Assembly (NCBI GenBank): GCA_021234155.1
Contig: JAJEKV010000041.1
Span: 8,878,917-8,942,916 of the forward strand
Direction of reading: 5' to 3'
Source of the DNA: Isoetes taiwanensis
Lineage: Eukaryota; Streptophyta; Lycopodiopsida; Isoetales; Isoetaceae
DNA length: 64,000 nt
The notes under the pieces were generated by a model. It had not been told where the DNA came from. It made no database searches and saw only the letters and a list, made by a program, of their open reading frames with translations. Shown piece after piece: positions 46,632-59,150 of the stretch (the stretch's first letter is position 1; each line of letters opens with the position of its first letter). Made by a program: the position numbers and the translations under genes.

Positions 46632-48457
46632 TGTTACGAATGATCTGTTCTTCCTGCAAATTCATCAGCTTATTAGAAAGTAAAACACCACAGGGTACTC
46701 AATTTACTACCCAACCGGACTAGCTAGAAAAGATGTCATCAAGCCAAGTTACTCCGCAAGACTATATAAGAACAAGCCCTTTCTAGCCACCAACCACTGG
46801 TGTTACATGAACTTCTTTTAATGATATGATTAAGCAAGAAGCTAGAGAAAATACTAAAAAGTAAGGCTAGGCTCATCTTCAAACATAGAAAGAAGCAGAT
46901 CTACTAATGCAGTCAGCTTAGACCACTATGCACCTTTCTGGGCATAACTCTCAGACCATAAGGAATCTATGGACAAACAAGTCCAATCTGAAAACTAGAC
47001 TTCTCAGACCGTAAGGAATCTATGGACAAACAAGTCCAATCTGGAAACTAGACTTCAAGAGCTTTCAAACAAGGTAAAGATAGTCAAATTCTAAGTCGTG
47101 GTCACGGAGATATTAGTTCTCAAAGTTGTCCTTCTATTTACAGGTAACACCATCTTTTTTTGTTTTTTTTTGCTTTTAAATTGAGATCAAGGTTTATTTT
47201 TAACTTTCTTTTTGATATTATCAAGATTTAGATATACTGCATGGCTTTCTTACTTGATCATATCAATAAATATTGTTCCATGAAAGGTCACTCTCCTAAG
47301 CATCATATCAATTCCTTCCCTTCTCAAGACTGATCGTCCTCGATCATCTATCTTAATGGTTTCCATCCCTGCTCAAAAACTAATCGTACTCGATTATCTG
47401 TCTTGAGAAGTAACAATCTTTTCCCAAAGCCAGTCAACTGACTGTCTACTTGAAAAGGCTTTCCCATTCCTCTCCAAGGCTGGTAATATTACCATCTATC
47501 CTTGTGAGGTTCCTCCCCAGAGTTGGTAATCTTACCATCTATCCTCGTGAGGTTCCTCTCCAAGGCTGGTATACCATCAATCCTTGAGAGGCATTTTCAA
47601 AACAAACATAATTAGGATCTAGTTATTGTACTGCAGATACAATAACCTCCTTTTTGCACTATAATCGCAAATGCCTAAAACCTTAAATTGCTCCTTGCAT
47701 CAGTAAGAAAATGCTTCCCAAAAGTATTTCCTGCAAAAAAAACCTTCCACAAAGGTTTCCAACAAAATATTCTCCAATTCTATTCCACTGATCTAGGAGT
47801 AAGATATGGAACCATTGTCCACAAGTTGCAAAGAAAGAAACTCAGTTTTGATACCAAATGTTATGAATGATCTGTTCTTCCTGCAAATTCATCAACTTAT
47901 TAGAAAGTAAAACACCACGGGGTACTCGATTTACCACCCAACCGGATCAACTAGAAAAGATGTCACCAAGTTAAGTTATTCCGCAAGACTATATAAGAAC
48001 AAGCTCTTTCTAGCCACCAACTACTGTTGTTACAGGAACTCCTTTTAATGATATCATCAAGCAAGAAGCTAGAGAAAATGTTAAAAGTAAGGCTAGGCTC
48101 ATCATCAAACATAGAAAGAAGCAGATCTAGTTGTGCAGTCAGCTTAGACCCCTACGCACCTTTCTGGGCATAACTATCAGCCCGTAAGGAATCTATGGAC
48201 AAAGAAGTCCAATCTGAAAACTAGACTTCAAGAGCTTTCAAAAAACGTACCAAATTCTAAGTCGTGGTTACGGAGATATCACTTCTCAAAGTTGTCCTTC
48301 TATTTATAGGTAACAACACCCTTTTTTGTGTTTTTTGTGTTTTTTTAACGACAAGAACAACAAAAACATCTTTTTTTGTCCTTTTACTTTTAAATTGAGG
48401 TCAAGGTTTATTTTTAACTTTTCCTTTGATAACATCAAATTTTAGACATACTGAATG
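46632..48457 (-). mobile_element. Short non-autonomous LTR retrotransposon (TRIM/SMART-like)
   Basis: Direct repeats 46632-47241 and 47859-48457 enclose only about 620 bp. Reading on the minus strand, CAGTTTTGATACCA (47843-47856) is a primer-binding site TGGTATCAAAACTG two bases from the LTR at 47859. Each LTR starts TGTTA(C/T)GAATGATC on the plus strand; the far ends are TACTGCA and a mutated TACTGAA. The internal part has no ORF and holds repeats of GGCTGGTAAT / ACCATCTATCC / GTGAGGTTCCTC. No 5-bp duplication is clear. Confidence 0.75.
46948..47055. repeat. 54-bp tandem duplication in one LTR
   Basis: TCTCAGACC(A/G)TAAGGAATC... occurs twice in the left LTR but once in the right LTR (48175-48230), so it arose after insertion. 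Confidence 0.85.
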
Positions 48458-48469
48458 GCATAAAGATGA

Positions 48470-49892
48470 ATTTGTTCGCTATATGCAGACGATCTGCGCT
48501 TATTATCCCATACAGCCAGGAGTATGCAGGAACATTTGGATGCGCTCAATCAATTCTGTGACATAGCAGGAATGACAGTCAACCAGCAGAAAACAAGCTG
48601 TTGCCAATCCTGTCTGCGCAGCATGATATCCCAGACTTCTATTACAGAGGACAAAGGATGGAAGTTGTAAGGACCTTTAAGTATCTGGGAATCGATTTCT
48701 CTGCTAACATGCTATGGGATGACTTTGTAGAAAGAAGGGTCAGCGCGGGATGGAAAGCCCTGTATGCAATGCAGAATAGCTGTCACAGAATAGATCTCTG
48801 CGATTGGGCGCGCAAAGCACACTTGTTCCGAAAGCACTCGTGGAACCAAGATCTTCCAGTATGGGGTAGAGGTCCAGGGGCTAGCGATTAGCAAGGGTAC
48901 TTGGGATAAGCTAGAGAGGGGTGCGTAAGGCTTTCGACATACGACCTAAAGGCGTCAAGGACCGCAGTGCCTTATCCAATTTTGCTCTATGAGACAGGCT
49001 TTTGGCCCCTGCAGCATTCTGCTATGCGTAGGCACCTTGCGTATTTCCATAAGGTTGACGAAATGAATGCACACCGTCTTCCTCCCCGGGCTCTGTTATT
49101 GGCACAAGGGCCGCAACGTCTGAAGAGAGTATGGCAAGAGCATTGTAGGGGATGGTTCACACGATGGTCCATAGACTATCAACACATTGTGGATATGTCG
49201 AATATCGCAGAGCAGGAGCTGCATTTGAATCGCGCTTTCTTTGCCTCTCCTCTCGTGGGATCGCCCACTCTTGCAAAGCCCAAAACAGAGCACTACCACA
49301 CACAGGTCAATCCGTTGCTTGAACAGGGCCCCCACCAGTATCTGAAGGCACACATTTCCACCAAGAAACGAAGAGCTATAGCTGCAATAAGGACAGGGTC
49401 CTACCATCTCAGAATTGAGAGAGATACCGGGTACGGATGGAGGGCGGGAATCCCCGGCATGAGAGATTATGCCGTCTTTGTCACATGCGATAGTAGAAGA
49501 TGAACACCATGCTCTACGAAATGCCCAAAGATATGCACACATCCGGCGGCTCATGCCGATCTCGGATGCTCGAGATAGCAATTCACCAACCCGCCGGCTT
49601 TCCGCCAATGGTGGCACGCCTTTAGGCCCCACGCTACGCAAGTCTCCGCCATCAGGGAGTCCCTCACAGCACAGGGAATTTGAGCGCCCAAATAGGGCCT
49701 CTCAACGCCTACTACAAGGGTTTTTCCTCCCACACGGGGGGTTTTTCATCCCAGTGGTAGAGACACATTGTACAGGGTTTCTGTGATTTTATTTTGTGTT
49801 TGGAAACTTTCAGCTATATTGTAAAACCGTCTCATAGGCTAGTTGGTCTCCGTGGACGTTAAAATATACTTCCTTCCTTCCTTCCTTCCTTG
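48470..49892 (+). pseudogene. 5'-truncated LINE: reverse transcriptase C-terminal part and tail
   Basis: The active-site region LYADDLRLLSHTARSMQEHL is followed by DALNQFCDIAGMTVNQQKTS; after a shift come VVRTFKYLGIDFSANMLWDD and AGWKALYAMQNSCHRIDLCD. The 178-codon frame 48967-49503 contains LLYETGFWPLQHSAMRRHLA and AFFASPLVGSPTLAKPK. A shifted frame ends with VEDEHHALRNAQRYAHIRR, a Cys/His-type terminal motif that has lost cysteines. The 3' end is a (TTCC)n run (49869-49890). YADD with FKYLGI and a simple-repeat tail differ from the common L1 type of seed plants and suggest an RTE-like or related clade. Confidence 0.75.
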
Positions 49893-52800
49893 AATAATAA
49901 GGATCTTTCTATAAGGTAGAGCTTCTTATTTCACGTTAAAATGGACCTTATAATAGATATGAATATTTGTCAACGGTTTGCTTTTTTCCGATGTCTTTTT
50001 TTTCCCTTGGTAACCATTAGGAATAATAACATTTACGCTATATTTCTTAAACCCCATTCAAGTGGACCATTCCAAAATAGGATATGGAAAATATAAGAAC
50101 TCAGATACAGGATTCGGCTTGTCAGATCCACGTAGAATCCAATCAAGCCCTTACAACAAGATTTTGAAAATAGATTACAAATGTAGAATTCAGAGAACAA
50201 GCTTTTGGAATCGGCTAAAGAACTTTAACCGGATCCTTCATATGGATTTGAGTCTGCAAGAGAAAATATCTTTAGCAGAGGTAGAAATGCAAGTGTAGCA
50301 CTGAAGATGGTGGCAACAGGACGAATTTATTCGTTGACCTGTCTGTCACTAAATAGGGGTCATGGAAAGGCGTTCAGGTATGGTTGCTGGGTTCACTGTG
50401 TCTTAAGAGGACCAAAGTTTCCTCTTATATATCCAACGGCCCCTTTTTCTCCCCTAATAAATATCTGACGTCTCCTTTTTATAATATGCAGTTTCTCCTG
50501 TTAATAGTTGACCCTTGTCCCTTTTAAGTTTTAGCATCATTGATATCAAATATCTTGACCCATTTTTACTTCGACCCTTTCTTTGTAATAGCTCGACTCC
50601 TTTTTTTAATAATAAGGACCGTTTTATAAGGTAGATGTCTCTATTTTAAGTTAGAATGGCCTCATAATAGATATGGATATTTGTCAATGGTTTGTTATTT
50701 CCCATGTCTATTTTCTTCTTTTTAGAATCATTAGGAATAATAATGTTTCATAATATTTTGCCATAGTTCTTAAACCCCATTCAATTGGACCATTCCCCGT
50801 CCTCGCTTCATATCAATCCGTCCCTTCTCAAGATAGATCATCTGTGATCATCGAGATCCTAGAAGCCTCATAAACCTACAAAAGCCATAATAACAATGAA
50901 TATCCTCATACTCTCATGGCATCATGAATTCGTCCTTATAAAAAGGTCCTTATTATTAAAAAGAGGGGGTTGAGCTATTAAAAAGAAGGGATCGAGATAT
51001 TTGATATCAAGGATGCTTAAAATTAAAAGGGGCAAGGTCAACTATTAACAGGAGAACCTGCGTATTATAAAAGGAGATGTCAGATATTTGTTAGGGGAGA
51101 AAAAGGGATTGCTGGATATATAATAGGGAACTGCGGTCCTTTAAAGACACAGTCGACCCATCAGCCATGCCCAGACGACTTTTCATGACTCATGTTCAGC
51201 GATAGACAGGCCAGCAAACAAATTCATCCTTCTTTCCATCATCTTCAGTGCTGCAACCTGCATTTCTGCCCCAACGGATTCTTAGTTTTTGTACAGAGCT
51301 TGTATATACAGTTCTTTTGTGAAGCTTCTTCTTGGAGCCTGTGATGCTTCTTTTTAAAGCATATTTGTAAGCAGTTTATCAATCATGAAGTTCGAAGTTT
51401 GTCCATCTACTTTTACATGGGGCTTCTCTCTCAAGTTTGTATCTGAAGGCCCAGATTATCTCCTCTTATGCTACAGGCCCACTTCCTGTTCTCAACCATC
51501 CACGTTGGAGGTTCACTTTTGTTTGCAATGTAAAGGTGTTACTTATATGCTATTAATAAAAATAAAAATATCATGCTTTAAAAAAAAAAGGGAGGGGGTG
51601 TAAAGGTATTGTCTTTTGTCGTTAACCGTTTACTTTGGTTCATATTTGTTCTCTAATCTAAAAGCCTTTTCTTTTGTATTAATATGCTATGATAACAGCC
51701 CTACATTTGTTATGTATAAATACATGTATAAGGAGCATTTTCTTATGAATAGGTGTGAGGTGGAAATTCCACCTCCCTTGAGTTAGCATATTCTTAGGAT
51801 TGCCTTGGGATCCATTGATTCAATGGAGCAATAAGGAGTGATCAAGAGTGGTGCAAATTATAGAGCTTCTTCAAAAGTTTACATTATGCACTCTTGTTCA
51901 AGCCTATTACCCTGCAGCACAATTGCTAATCTATCAAGAGGCATTCACAATTAGTGTTTTCAAGAATGTGATTGTGATTGCAACACAATAGGCCTGACAA
52001 AACTTGTATCTATATCGCGAAGATATCTAATGGCATAGGACCGAGAAGGTACAAAGGATGCATGATGCCATGAGAGTATAAGGATAACCATTATTGTTTA
52101 TGGCTTTTGTAGGTTTACGAGACTTCTAAGATGTCGATGATCGCAGGCGATCTATCTTGAGAAGGGAATGATTGATATGAAGCGAGCAAGGGGGAGTGGT
52201 CCACTTGAACAGGGTCCAAGAAATATGGCAAAATATTATGCTAAACATTATTATTCCTAATGGTTCCCAAGTGGGGGAAAAAAGACATGGGAAAATAACA
52301 AACCATTGACAATTATCCATAGCTATTATGAGGTCCATTTTAACTTGAAATAGGGAATTCTGCCTTATAAAAAGGTTCTTATTATTAAAAAGAAGGGGTC
52401 GAGGTAAAAAGGGGTCGAGATATTTGATATCAAGGATGTTTAAAATCAAAAGGGGCAAGATCAACTGTTAACAGGAGAAGCTGCGTTGTTACAAAAGGAG
52501 ACGTCAGATATTTATTAGGGGAGAAAAAGGGGTTTTTGGATGTATACAGAGAACTGCGGTCCTTTAAAGATACGGTCGACCCAGCAGCCATACCCGGACA
52601 TCTTTCCATGAACCTTGTTCAGCGATAGACAGGATTCTTAGTTACGGATTCTTAGTTTCTGAAAGAGCTTGTATATACAGTTCTTTTGTGAAGCTTCTTC
52701 TTGGAGCTTGTGAAGTTTCTTTTTAAAGCATATTTGTAAGCATCAATCATGAAGTTTGAAGTTCGTACATCTACTTTTACATGGGGCTTCTCTCTCAAAT

Positions 52801-52985
52801 TTGTATCTGAAGGCCCAGATTATCTCCTCTTATGGTACATGCCCACTTCCTGCTCTGAACCATCCACTTTGGTGGTTCACTTTTGTTTGCAATGTAAAGG
52901 TGTTACTTATATGCTATTAATAAAAATAAAAATATCCTGGCTTCAAAAAAAAAAGGGAGGGGGAGGGGGCGGGGGAGGGAGAGGG
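49893..52985. repeat. Mosaic of direct and inverted repeat blocks
   Basis: The blocks 49895-50078 and 50612-50796 are direct copies (AATAATAAGG..., CCCATTCAANTGGACCATTCC). The segment 50290-50935 is the reverse complement of parts of 50936-51230 and 52060-52640. The segments 50936-51600 and 52345-52980 are direct copies about 650 bp long, each ending in an A-rich run after TATGCTATTAATAAAAATAAA. The arrangement fits repeated insertions or rearrangements of one non-autonomous retroelement. No transposition protein is encoded. Confidence 0.7.
51385..51603 (+). other. Small ORF conserved in a duplicated block, copy 1
   Basis: 72 codons: MKFEVCPSTFTWGFSLKFVS, then EGPDYLLLCYRPTSC and HFCLQCKGVTYMLLIKIKIS. 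The same frame stays open in the second copy (52749-53039) with about ten replacements and no indel until the A-run. It may be a chance frame held open only by recent duplication. Confidence 0.3.
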
Positions 52986-53039
52986 GTAGTCATTTATAGC
53001 ATTATATTTTTAAATTTTTCTTGGTGTCGCCCAAAATAG
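52749..53039 (+). other. Small ORF conserved in a duplicated block, copy 2
   Basis: Begins MKFEVRTSTFTWGFSLKFVS and follows copy 1 until the poly-A, where a GGGAGG-rich run adds a glycine tract. Downstream of the run the sequence is not shared. Confidence 0.3.
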
Positions 53040-55200
53040 AGGGTTTGGTCTAGGGTAGGGGGTTCGAAGCCATTTCGCATTTTCAGGTGTCAGAGCTAGG
53101 TACGGCTTTGATCAATATGCTTCGTGATATTTAAAAGTAACGAGAGGAGCTTGCATATGCTATGTAATCCTGCTATGGAAGGTAACTTAGCTGGCAGTAA
53201 TTTTGATCCAATCAAATTGGATTGTTCATTGCAGATTTGTGAGAGGAAGTGACAGGTTCTACGCGCTCATGAGCATGAGAAACATGCAAGCATGCCAATG
53301 ATCTTCTTAATTCAGTTTCAATTGCTGATAATCTAGGTTGATGTGATGATAGAGAACTGAAGGTAATCTTGTTATGGGGTTCATAAATCAACTGATTCTT
53401 GGCGCTCTAAGTTCACCATTCTGTCATCGGCGTCGGCAACATTCTCGTAGGTAGCGAAGCATTCTTGGTCTTAGAATGAAAATGTGCAAATCATTCGTGC
53501 ATTTACCTACTGTACAAGGTCTCTACATCCATGATGATGTGGGAGAGGTGTTGGTCCATTATCCTTGGTTGTGTCCCAGCACCTTTCCTCCACGAGCTAT
53601 CGAGCCTCCTTGTTGCGCAGGTTGTTTGAGAGAGCCATGAATGGCTTTCCAGTAAATGGGCTCGCTCATTTGTCAGACATAATGGGCTTAAACCCAACAA
53701 TAGGAGTTTGGTTTCTTTTCTGAAAAATAAGAGGAGAAGAGAATAAAATAGAATTTTTAACATCCACGAAGACCAATAGGCCATGGGACCCATAAATAGA
53801 CTAGTACAACCATTACTATTTTATAATAATAAGAAGGCGCTACTACAAAGGGGAAGTCAAGGGAGGCGGAGGTAATCTCAAACCTCATCCTTGACATCTG
53901 AATATACCTTCAAAGCCAAAAATGGTCATCCAGATAAGATCCGATCCCTTGGTAAAGGCCCATGAAAGGTTCAAAGCTCTAAAGATCACATGGCATCTAT
54001 GATTCTAGACCATCTAACAGACCAGAGCCCTGCAAATATCGAATGCCCACTTCTTGAAGCAAGACCATCTGTTAGAGAAATGCCCAAAAGTATTTGCTAA
54101 CTTGTAAGGCAAGAATAAAAAGAAGAACATAAAGCTGACCTAGTTGGCTTGAAGGAGTAAACCCAAACATTAATCCTCAATGTTCTATGCACAACTTGCC
54201 ACAAAAGAATGACTATTTTGGTATAACATTCTTGTCCCACATTCTGGACCAAACTAATGCGTGCTTCGTCTCTAGAACTCTGAGTTATCACCATGTCGAT
54301 GGATGGAGAAGAGGCTCTTCCATAACAAGCCTGAACAAAATGTGTTCCCCGGGGAATATCTATTGTAAAGTCTCCACACACATTCAATCCATGAGTTAGA
54401 CTGCAAAGGGATATTTATCTTTTGTAGCTTCCCAGGTGAGGTGGTCTAGCCAAGTCAATCTATAAGTGTCTAAATTACTACCAAGAATAGAGGCATTCGT
54501 AGAATACCAAGCCTTAAGGTGAACTATACCCATAGATTGCCACCTGCACTGAGCCTTTGGATGCATTGTAAAGACTAAAGGGACATAGCTGGAGAGGTGG
54601 GGCAAAGGTACCCACACAAAAGGAGAAGAGGCTTACGATCAATCCTTCCGCCTCACATGCCATTCCATTTAATATCTATCATACTTGTCAATGTTTAAAT
54701 TAAATGTAGGTCTATTCATGGTGCATTTTTTCAGAGGCAACAAGGAGATGGCCAAGGGTGACTAGCAGAACAACTATTAAAAGGCGTCCACGAAATTGGA
54801 TGGCATCAAATTCTATATTATTAGTGTTGGTAATTCGAGGATGGTGATGGTCATCTAGGATAGCTCCACGAACTCTCCCAGATGAGCATCTGCACTCTGA
54901 TCAATTGAGGATATATCTTTTATCATGTCAAAGGTGAAATAAGTTAATTGTACGACAATTTTTAGAAGATCCTAAAGAAACATTTAGCAGCTATCAGTAT
55001 CTGAATTCGAGTCAACCTACAAAACATATCACTATGAGATCGTAAAGTGTCAAATATAATGAATCCCGATGATACCACGTGGGCTTGAAATGAATGAAAA
55101 TAAAAAAGGACAAATGATTGGCAAAATATCATAATAGTAGTTGATATAATGGGCCTTTCTGATCAAGCTATATATGTTATGACAAGGTGAGAGCAAGAAT
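53040..55200. other. Unassigned intergenic DNA
   Basis: Minus-strand ORFs at 53503-53793 and 54097-54387 have no recognisable domain. Single-base runs and old repeats are frequent. No RNA gene seen. Confidence 0.35.
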
Positions 55201-55215
55201 CTAAGTCCCAAATCG

Positions 55216-55452
55216 GTGGAGAATCATAAAATGAATTAGTTGAGAATTGTTTTAAAGATAAATAATAGGAATAAAGTTTAATCACACAGTGGAGAATCAT
55301 AACAAGAATTCGTTGAGAATGATTTAAAAGATAAATAACAGGAATGAAGTTTAATCACGTAGTAGAGAATCATAACAAGAATTCGTTGAGAATCATAACA
55401 AGAACTAGTTGATAATGATTTTAAACATAGATAATAGGAGTGAAGTTTAATC
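55216..55452. repeat. Minisatellite, about 73-bp unit, three copies
   Basis: Units begin GTGGAGAATCATAA and end AAGTTTAATCACAC/G (55216, 55289, 55362). The third unit has a further 23-bp internal duplication (GAGAATCATAACAAGAA). Confidence 0.85.
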
Positions 55453-56200
55453 ACATTTTAACTATCATTGTTATGCATGTATAAGGAAGTTGACTTCACA
55501 AGCTAGTGAGCCTTCAAGGCAAGGTCGTGTCCCATCTAAACACAAGCATTTTGCATATCTTTACAGGAGATTCGCAAAAATGAGTTTAATAATTTTTAGG
55601 CTATATTTCATTATGCGCAAGAAAACGCTCCCTAGAGAAGAAAAGAGGGGGTTGCGACTTCGATTGCACGGTTAGGTTGAGGTTACAGTATTATTATGGA
55701 TCTCATACTTGTCAAGTGAGAAGATCGAGTAGCAAATACGGGTTTTCCATATTCCTTCTCATGTCTTATATAAAATGGTTTCGAAAAATAAAAAAATTGT
55801 GTGCACCACAACTTTAATAAATCGTTGAAAAGGCACTGGCAAGAAATGGATAAAGAAGATATAACAAATGAATTAGATTTTATCGTCCATGGAGACTAAA
55901 TGGCCTGTGAGATCCAAACAAGAAAGACAGAACAACCGGCTGAGACCAAATGGCCTATGGGACCCAAACAAGATACAAAGAACAACCGGTATATTACTCG
56001 GCAGCTCAATCACAAAAGGACAAAAGATTGACAAAGCAATGGAGGAACTGAACCTCAAGTGCTACCCATACAAATGTTTTTCGCATTGGCAGAAAGAAAA
56101 ACACTTATCACACAAGCCTATACTTTTTCCACCTTTTCAATCTTTTTCAGTGGCTTAAAAACAATTGACACAATTCATGCATAACTTTTTTTTGTCTCTT
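55453..56200. repeat. Unassigned, with a 50-bp tandem duplication
   Basis: GAGACTAAATGGCCTGTGAG (55888) and GAGACCAAATGGCCTATGGG (55938) start two adjoining units that each end ACAACCGG. The rest is anonymous. Confidence 0.6.
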
Positions 56201-56214
56201 TTTCAATTGAATTT

Positions 56215-56720
56215 AAGAAGGGGACAAATGCGGTATAACTGGCAATAAACTGGGGATTGAAGGCATGACAATGGTATCTGGTAAGCTATGGAGTGGAACT
56301 ACTTCTCGAAGCAAAAGATTGTTTGTAGCTTCATTGGAGATGGCGGTGCTGCAAGGATTGAAAATGCACCATCTTGGAGAAGCAGTCAACGACAACAGGG
56401 ATGGCTTCATGGCCTTAAAAGATGGGAGGTTGACTATGAAATCCACTGAAACGCTCTTCCAAGGACCAATTGGAACTGGTAAAGGCTGAAGCGAGCCATG
56501 TGAAAGATGTTTAGGAACTTTTACATGGCAGCGCCACATGAGTATACAAAAGTTTTGACAATGTAGTGACCTGGCCACCAATATTCTTGAGCAATGAGTT
56601 CCAGAGTCTTGGCAACTCTAAAGTGGCCAACGAGAGGGGAATCATGACAGGATTGTAGAACTTGAAGTCTGAGGAGTAAGATTAGAAATGTATATTGTGC
56701 CAGAAAATCAGGCCATTACG
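56215..56720 (-). pseudogene. Gypsy (chromovirus-type) integrase relic
   Basis: On the minus strand, scattered over frames: FHVRNGLIFWHN (about 56730-56690), SPLVGHFRVAKTLELIAQEY then WWPG (56640-56570), SLQPLPVPIGPWKSVSVDFI (56500-56440) and LLLREVVPLHSLPDTIV (56320-56265). This is the order of the integrase zinc finger and the first catalytic part in chromoviruses. No LTRs were found around it. Confidence 0.8.
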
Positions 56721-57320
56721 TACATGAAAAGCATCATAATCTGAACACTCAAAGCATCACTGAACACTCAGGTGGAGCGCTAGGGGAAGAACCTGAATCA
56801 AAGGGAGAAATGATATAGCCAAGAGCATTGTTATGTCTAATGTTATTTAGTCGTTTTATTTGCAAAACGCTTTACTACAATTTAATTTATGGACATTTGA
56901 AATAGTAGATTCTTCTTTACACACCAAGTATAGACAGCTATGATATGACGAGAGTGTCCCTCATTTTTACACACCCATAACCAAAAGATTGTTTCAACAA
57001 ATAGAATATCTACCTGAGCACCTTAGGTGACTTAAGTTCTTATTCATTGATAGTTAATAACATATCTAAAATGTACTCAAAAGCCAGGCAGACTAAAATA
57101 GACGCATATCAACTTCCTTAAATAGATAGGATACTTATTGCCACCGATTTGGTACATGAAAGCCAATGTCACATTCCCATTAAGTATGTCAATATCCTAT
57201 CTGTCTTTACATAGGTTTTATGTACACATTAATTTTAGTCATTTATATTATACATTTGGGAAATCACTCAGGATGCTGGCTGGGTGTCCCGGTAGGTTAT
57301 GTACAATTCATGCTAACGTG
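56720..57320. other. 3' flank of the F-box gene, nothing recognised
   Basis: AT-rich, short ORFs only. The polyadenylation region of the F-box gene should lie near 57150-57320. Confidence 0.4.
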
Positions 57321-58714
57321 CTAGACCAAGCTGTAAGGACAATCTAAAACAATATGGACAGATGGGAATTCTCTCTGAAGTCGAAGCACATCTGTGAAAA
57401 ACATAACATTGCCCATGTTCTTTTTCAAGGGCTCTGCATTTATTCTTAGAGTGCGTAAAGAAGGTGAGCAGATCAATAGAGTGGAGAGCACATAAACACA
57501 ACTTTTGTTACCATAACGCACAACTGCAGTGATCTCCTCCAATTTTGGCAGCACCATTACCTGATCCATGGAAACTAGGATGGAACCTGCTTGAAAGCAC
57601 TGCTGACAAGAAATTAAAAATGAGTTAAGGTATATTTGGTACAACCCTATCAGAAACAGAAAGATATGCATAAAGAGCATTAACGAAATACCTCAAACAG
57701 GTCTAACCCAATGTACAGAGATTCCAGTAATTGCATTTGCTGGAAGAAACATGCAAGTTGAATTGAATTCTTATCGCTGATAACTGTATCCACATATAAT
57801 TTTCTTATACTTGTCACCAATCTCACGAGTTTTAGGATGCTCTCTAGGACCCAAACTTCTCCTTTCATGTATAAAGAAGTCAAGCACGGTAAATCCTGAA
57901 TAACAGGGTTAACATTGCAGAGCAAGGCAATATCTTGCAAGGCACAGCCATCAGTAATGAATTCTTGAACATAACTAAGTGAAACCTTGGTAAGCTTTGG
58001 TGCGTCCACCCTCAAGCAAGTTATGGCTGTTTCACCCATGTCCATTTCGTTCAAAAATTCTAAGGAGGTCAAATTAGGTATAGTAAGGTTAGGGGTGCGT
58101 AGACCTTTGCAAGAATTAACCTTAAGGTCTTCTAACAAGGGGCAAAGAGCAACGAATGATTCTAGGGCTTTATCACTAATTGCAAGGAGATCAAATATAC
58201 AAGTCCTCAGACATTCAAACTGTTTTAAATTGCAGGGCATTTCAGGAATCATTCCATAGCAAAGATTAAGGTAACGTAATTTGGGACAATCAGAAAGACA
58301 AAGAAGCTTTTCAGGCTGAGGATTGGCCCTATTAGGATCAATAAGCACAAGCTTTTCCAGGGTGCCACACACGTGCTGAAGCCATAGGCATACCTTATCT
58401 TCAGAAAAATGATCATCTGGTATCCATGGCCAAACCACAGGATGATATGATATATTCAATTCTCTAACCCCATTGGACTTGAAGACCATTTTTGAAACAA
58501 TTTCTTCCAAACATGAAGCTTTACTTGCCTTATCAACCCTCTTCTCGAAAAGCTTGAAGGACTCGAAAGTAAGAATATCCACCCATTGGCTGAGCAACCT
58601 CCATTTCCGGCATACGGTAGCACACTGAGCCACAGTTTGGGCGTTTCTCAATTTTGAAAGAATTAAGCATGAGACAGCATCAGGAAGCGAATCAAATGTG
58701 CTCATCACTCCCAT
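57321..58714 (-). CDS. F-box/LRR protein, two exons
   Basis: Exon 1 is 58714-57692 (341 codons) and ends GAG|GTATTT. Exon 2 is 57602-57321 (94 codons with stop) after TTGTCAG, phase 0; intron 89 bp; product 434 residues. The F-box is at residues 7-46 (FDSLPDAVSCLILSKLRN, then VCRKWRLLSQWVDILTF). Leucine-rich repeats fill the rest: CPKLRYLNLCYGMIPEMP, CPLLEDLKVNSCKG, NLTSLEFLNEMDM and LEEITAVVRYG. Such proteins join SCF ubiquitin ligases through SKP1 and choose substrates with the LRRs. The acceptor is CAGCAG, so two isoforms differing by one Gln are possible. Met 58714 (MGVMSTFDSLP) or Met4 may be the start. Frames and splice sites are intact, so it is likely functional. The orthologue is not identified. 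Confidence 0.92.
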
Positions 58715-59150
58715 ATCAAATCATAGCATGTTGAAATCCCATCCTCCGGAGCGCGCCCCAAAACCAAACCAAAACCAAACCTCCATGCCATGCGTGTTTT
58801 CCCTAAATAGCATCCTTGCATACGTGGCGTGTTGACTCAGCAAATGCCCGATCATTCCTTCAAAGCATATCCCACATATAAAAGTTAGAAGGACTTTGAG
58901 GCTTCCCTCTTCGCGTAAAACAGGTGTTTATTTTTTTTAGCAGGGTTGCCTAACCCGAGGTGCACGATTTCGTGCAATTCTAGCCTATCCATGTGTGCGC
59001 CACATGTATCCAACGTGCCTGCCACATCATAACTTTTTCCTTACTTTTTTTAGCATGGCCTCTGGCCTCCAGCCTCTGATGCAATAAAGCGATCCTCAAT
59101 ACAACATCCTCTGCCATGCCCGTTTTCCTTTCGCTCGTTTGTCTGAGTTA
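58715..59150. promoter_or_regulatory. Shared upstream region of two divergent genes
   Basis: Lies between the F-box start and the plus-strand ORF at 59151. Close to the F-box start there are CCAAAACCAAACC repeats; CACATATAAAAG at 58872-58883 is TATA-like on the plus strand. Promoter roles are inferred from position only. Confidence 0.4.

Noticed and set aside
49096-49641. 181-codon minus-strand ORF
   Set aside because: Antisense of the LINE reverse-transcriptase frame.
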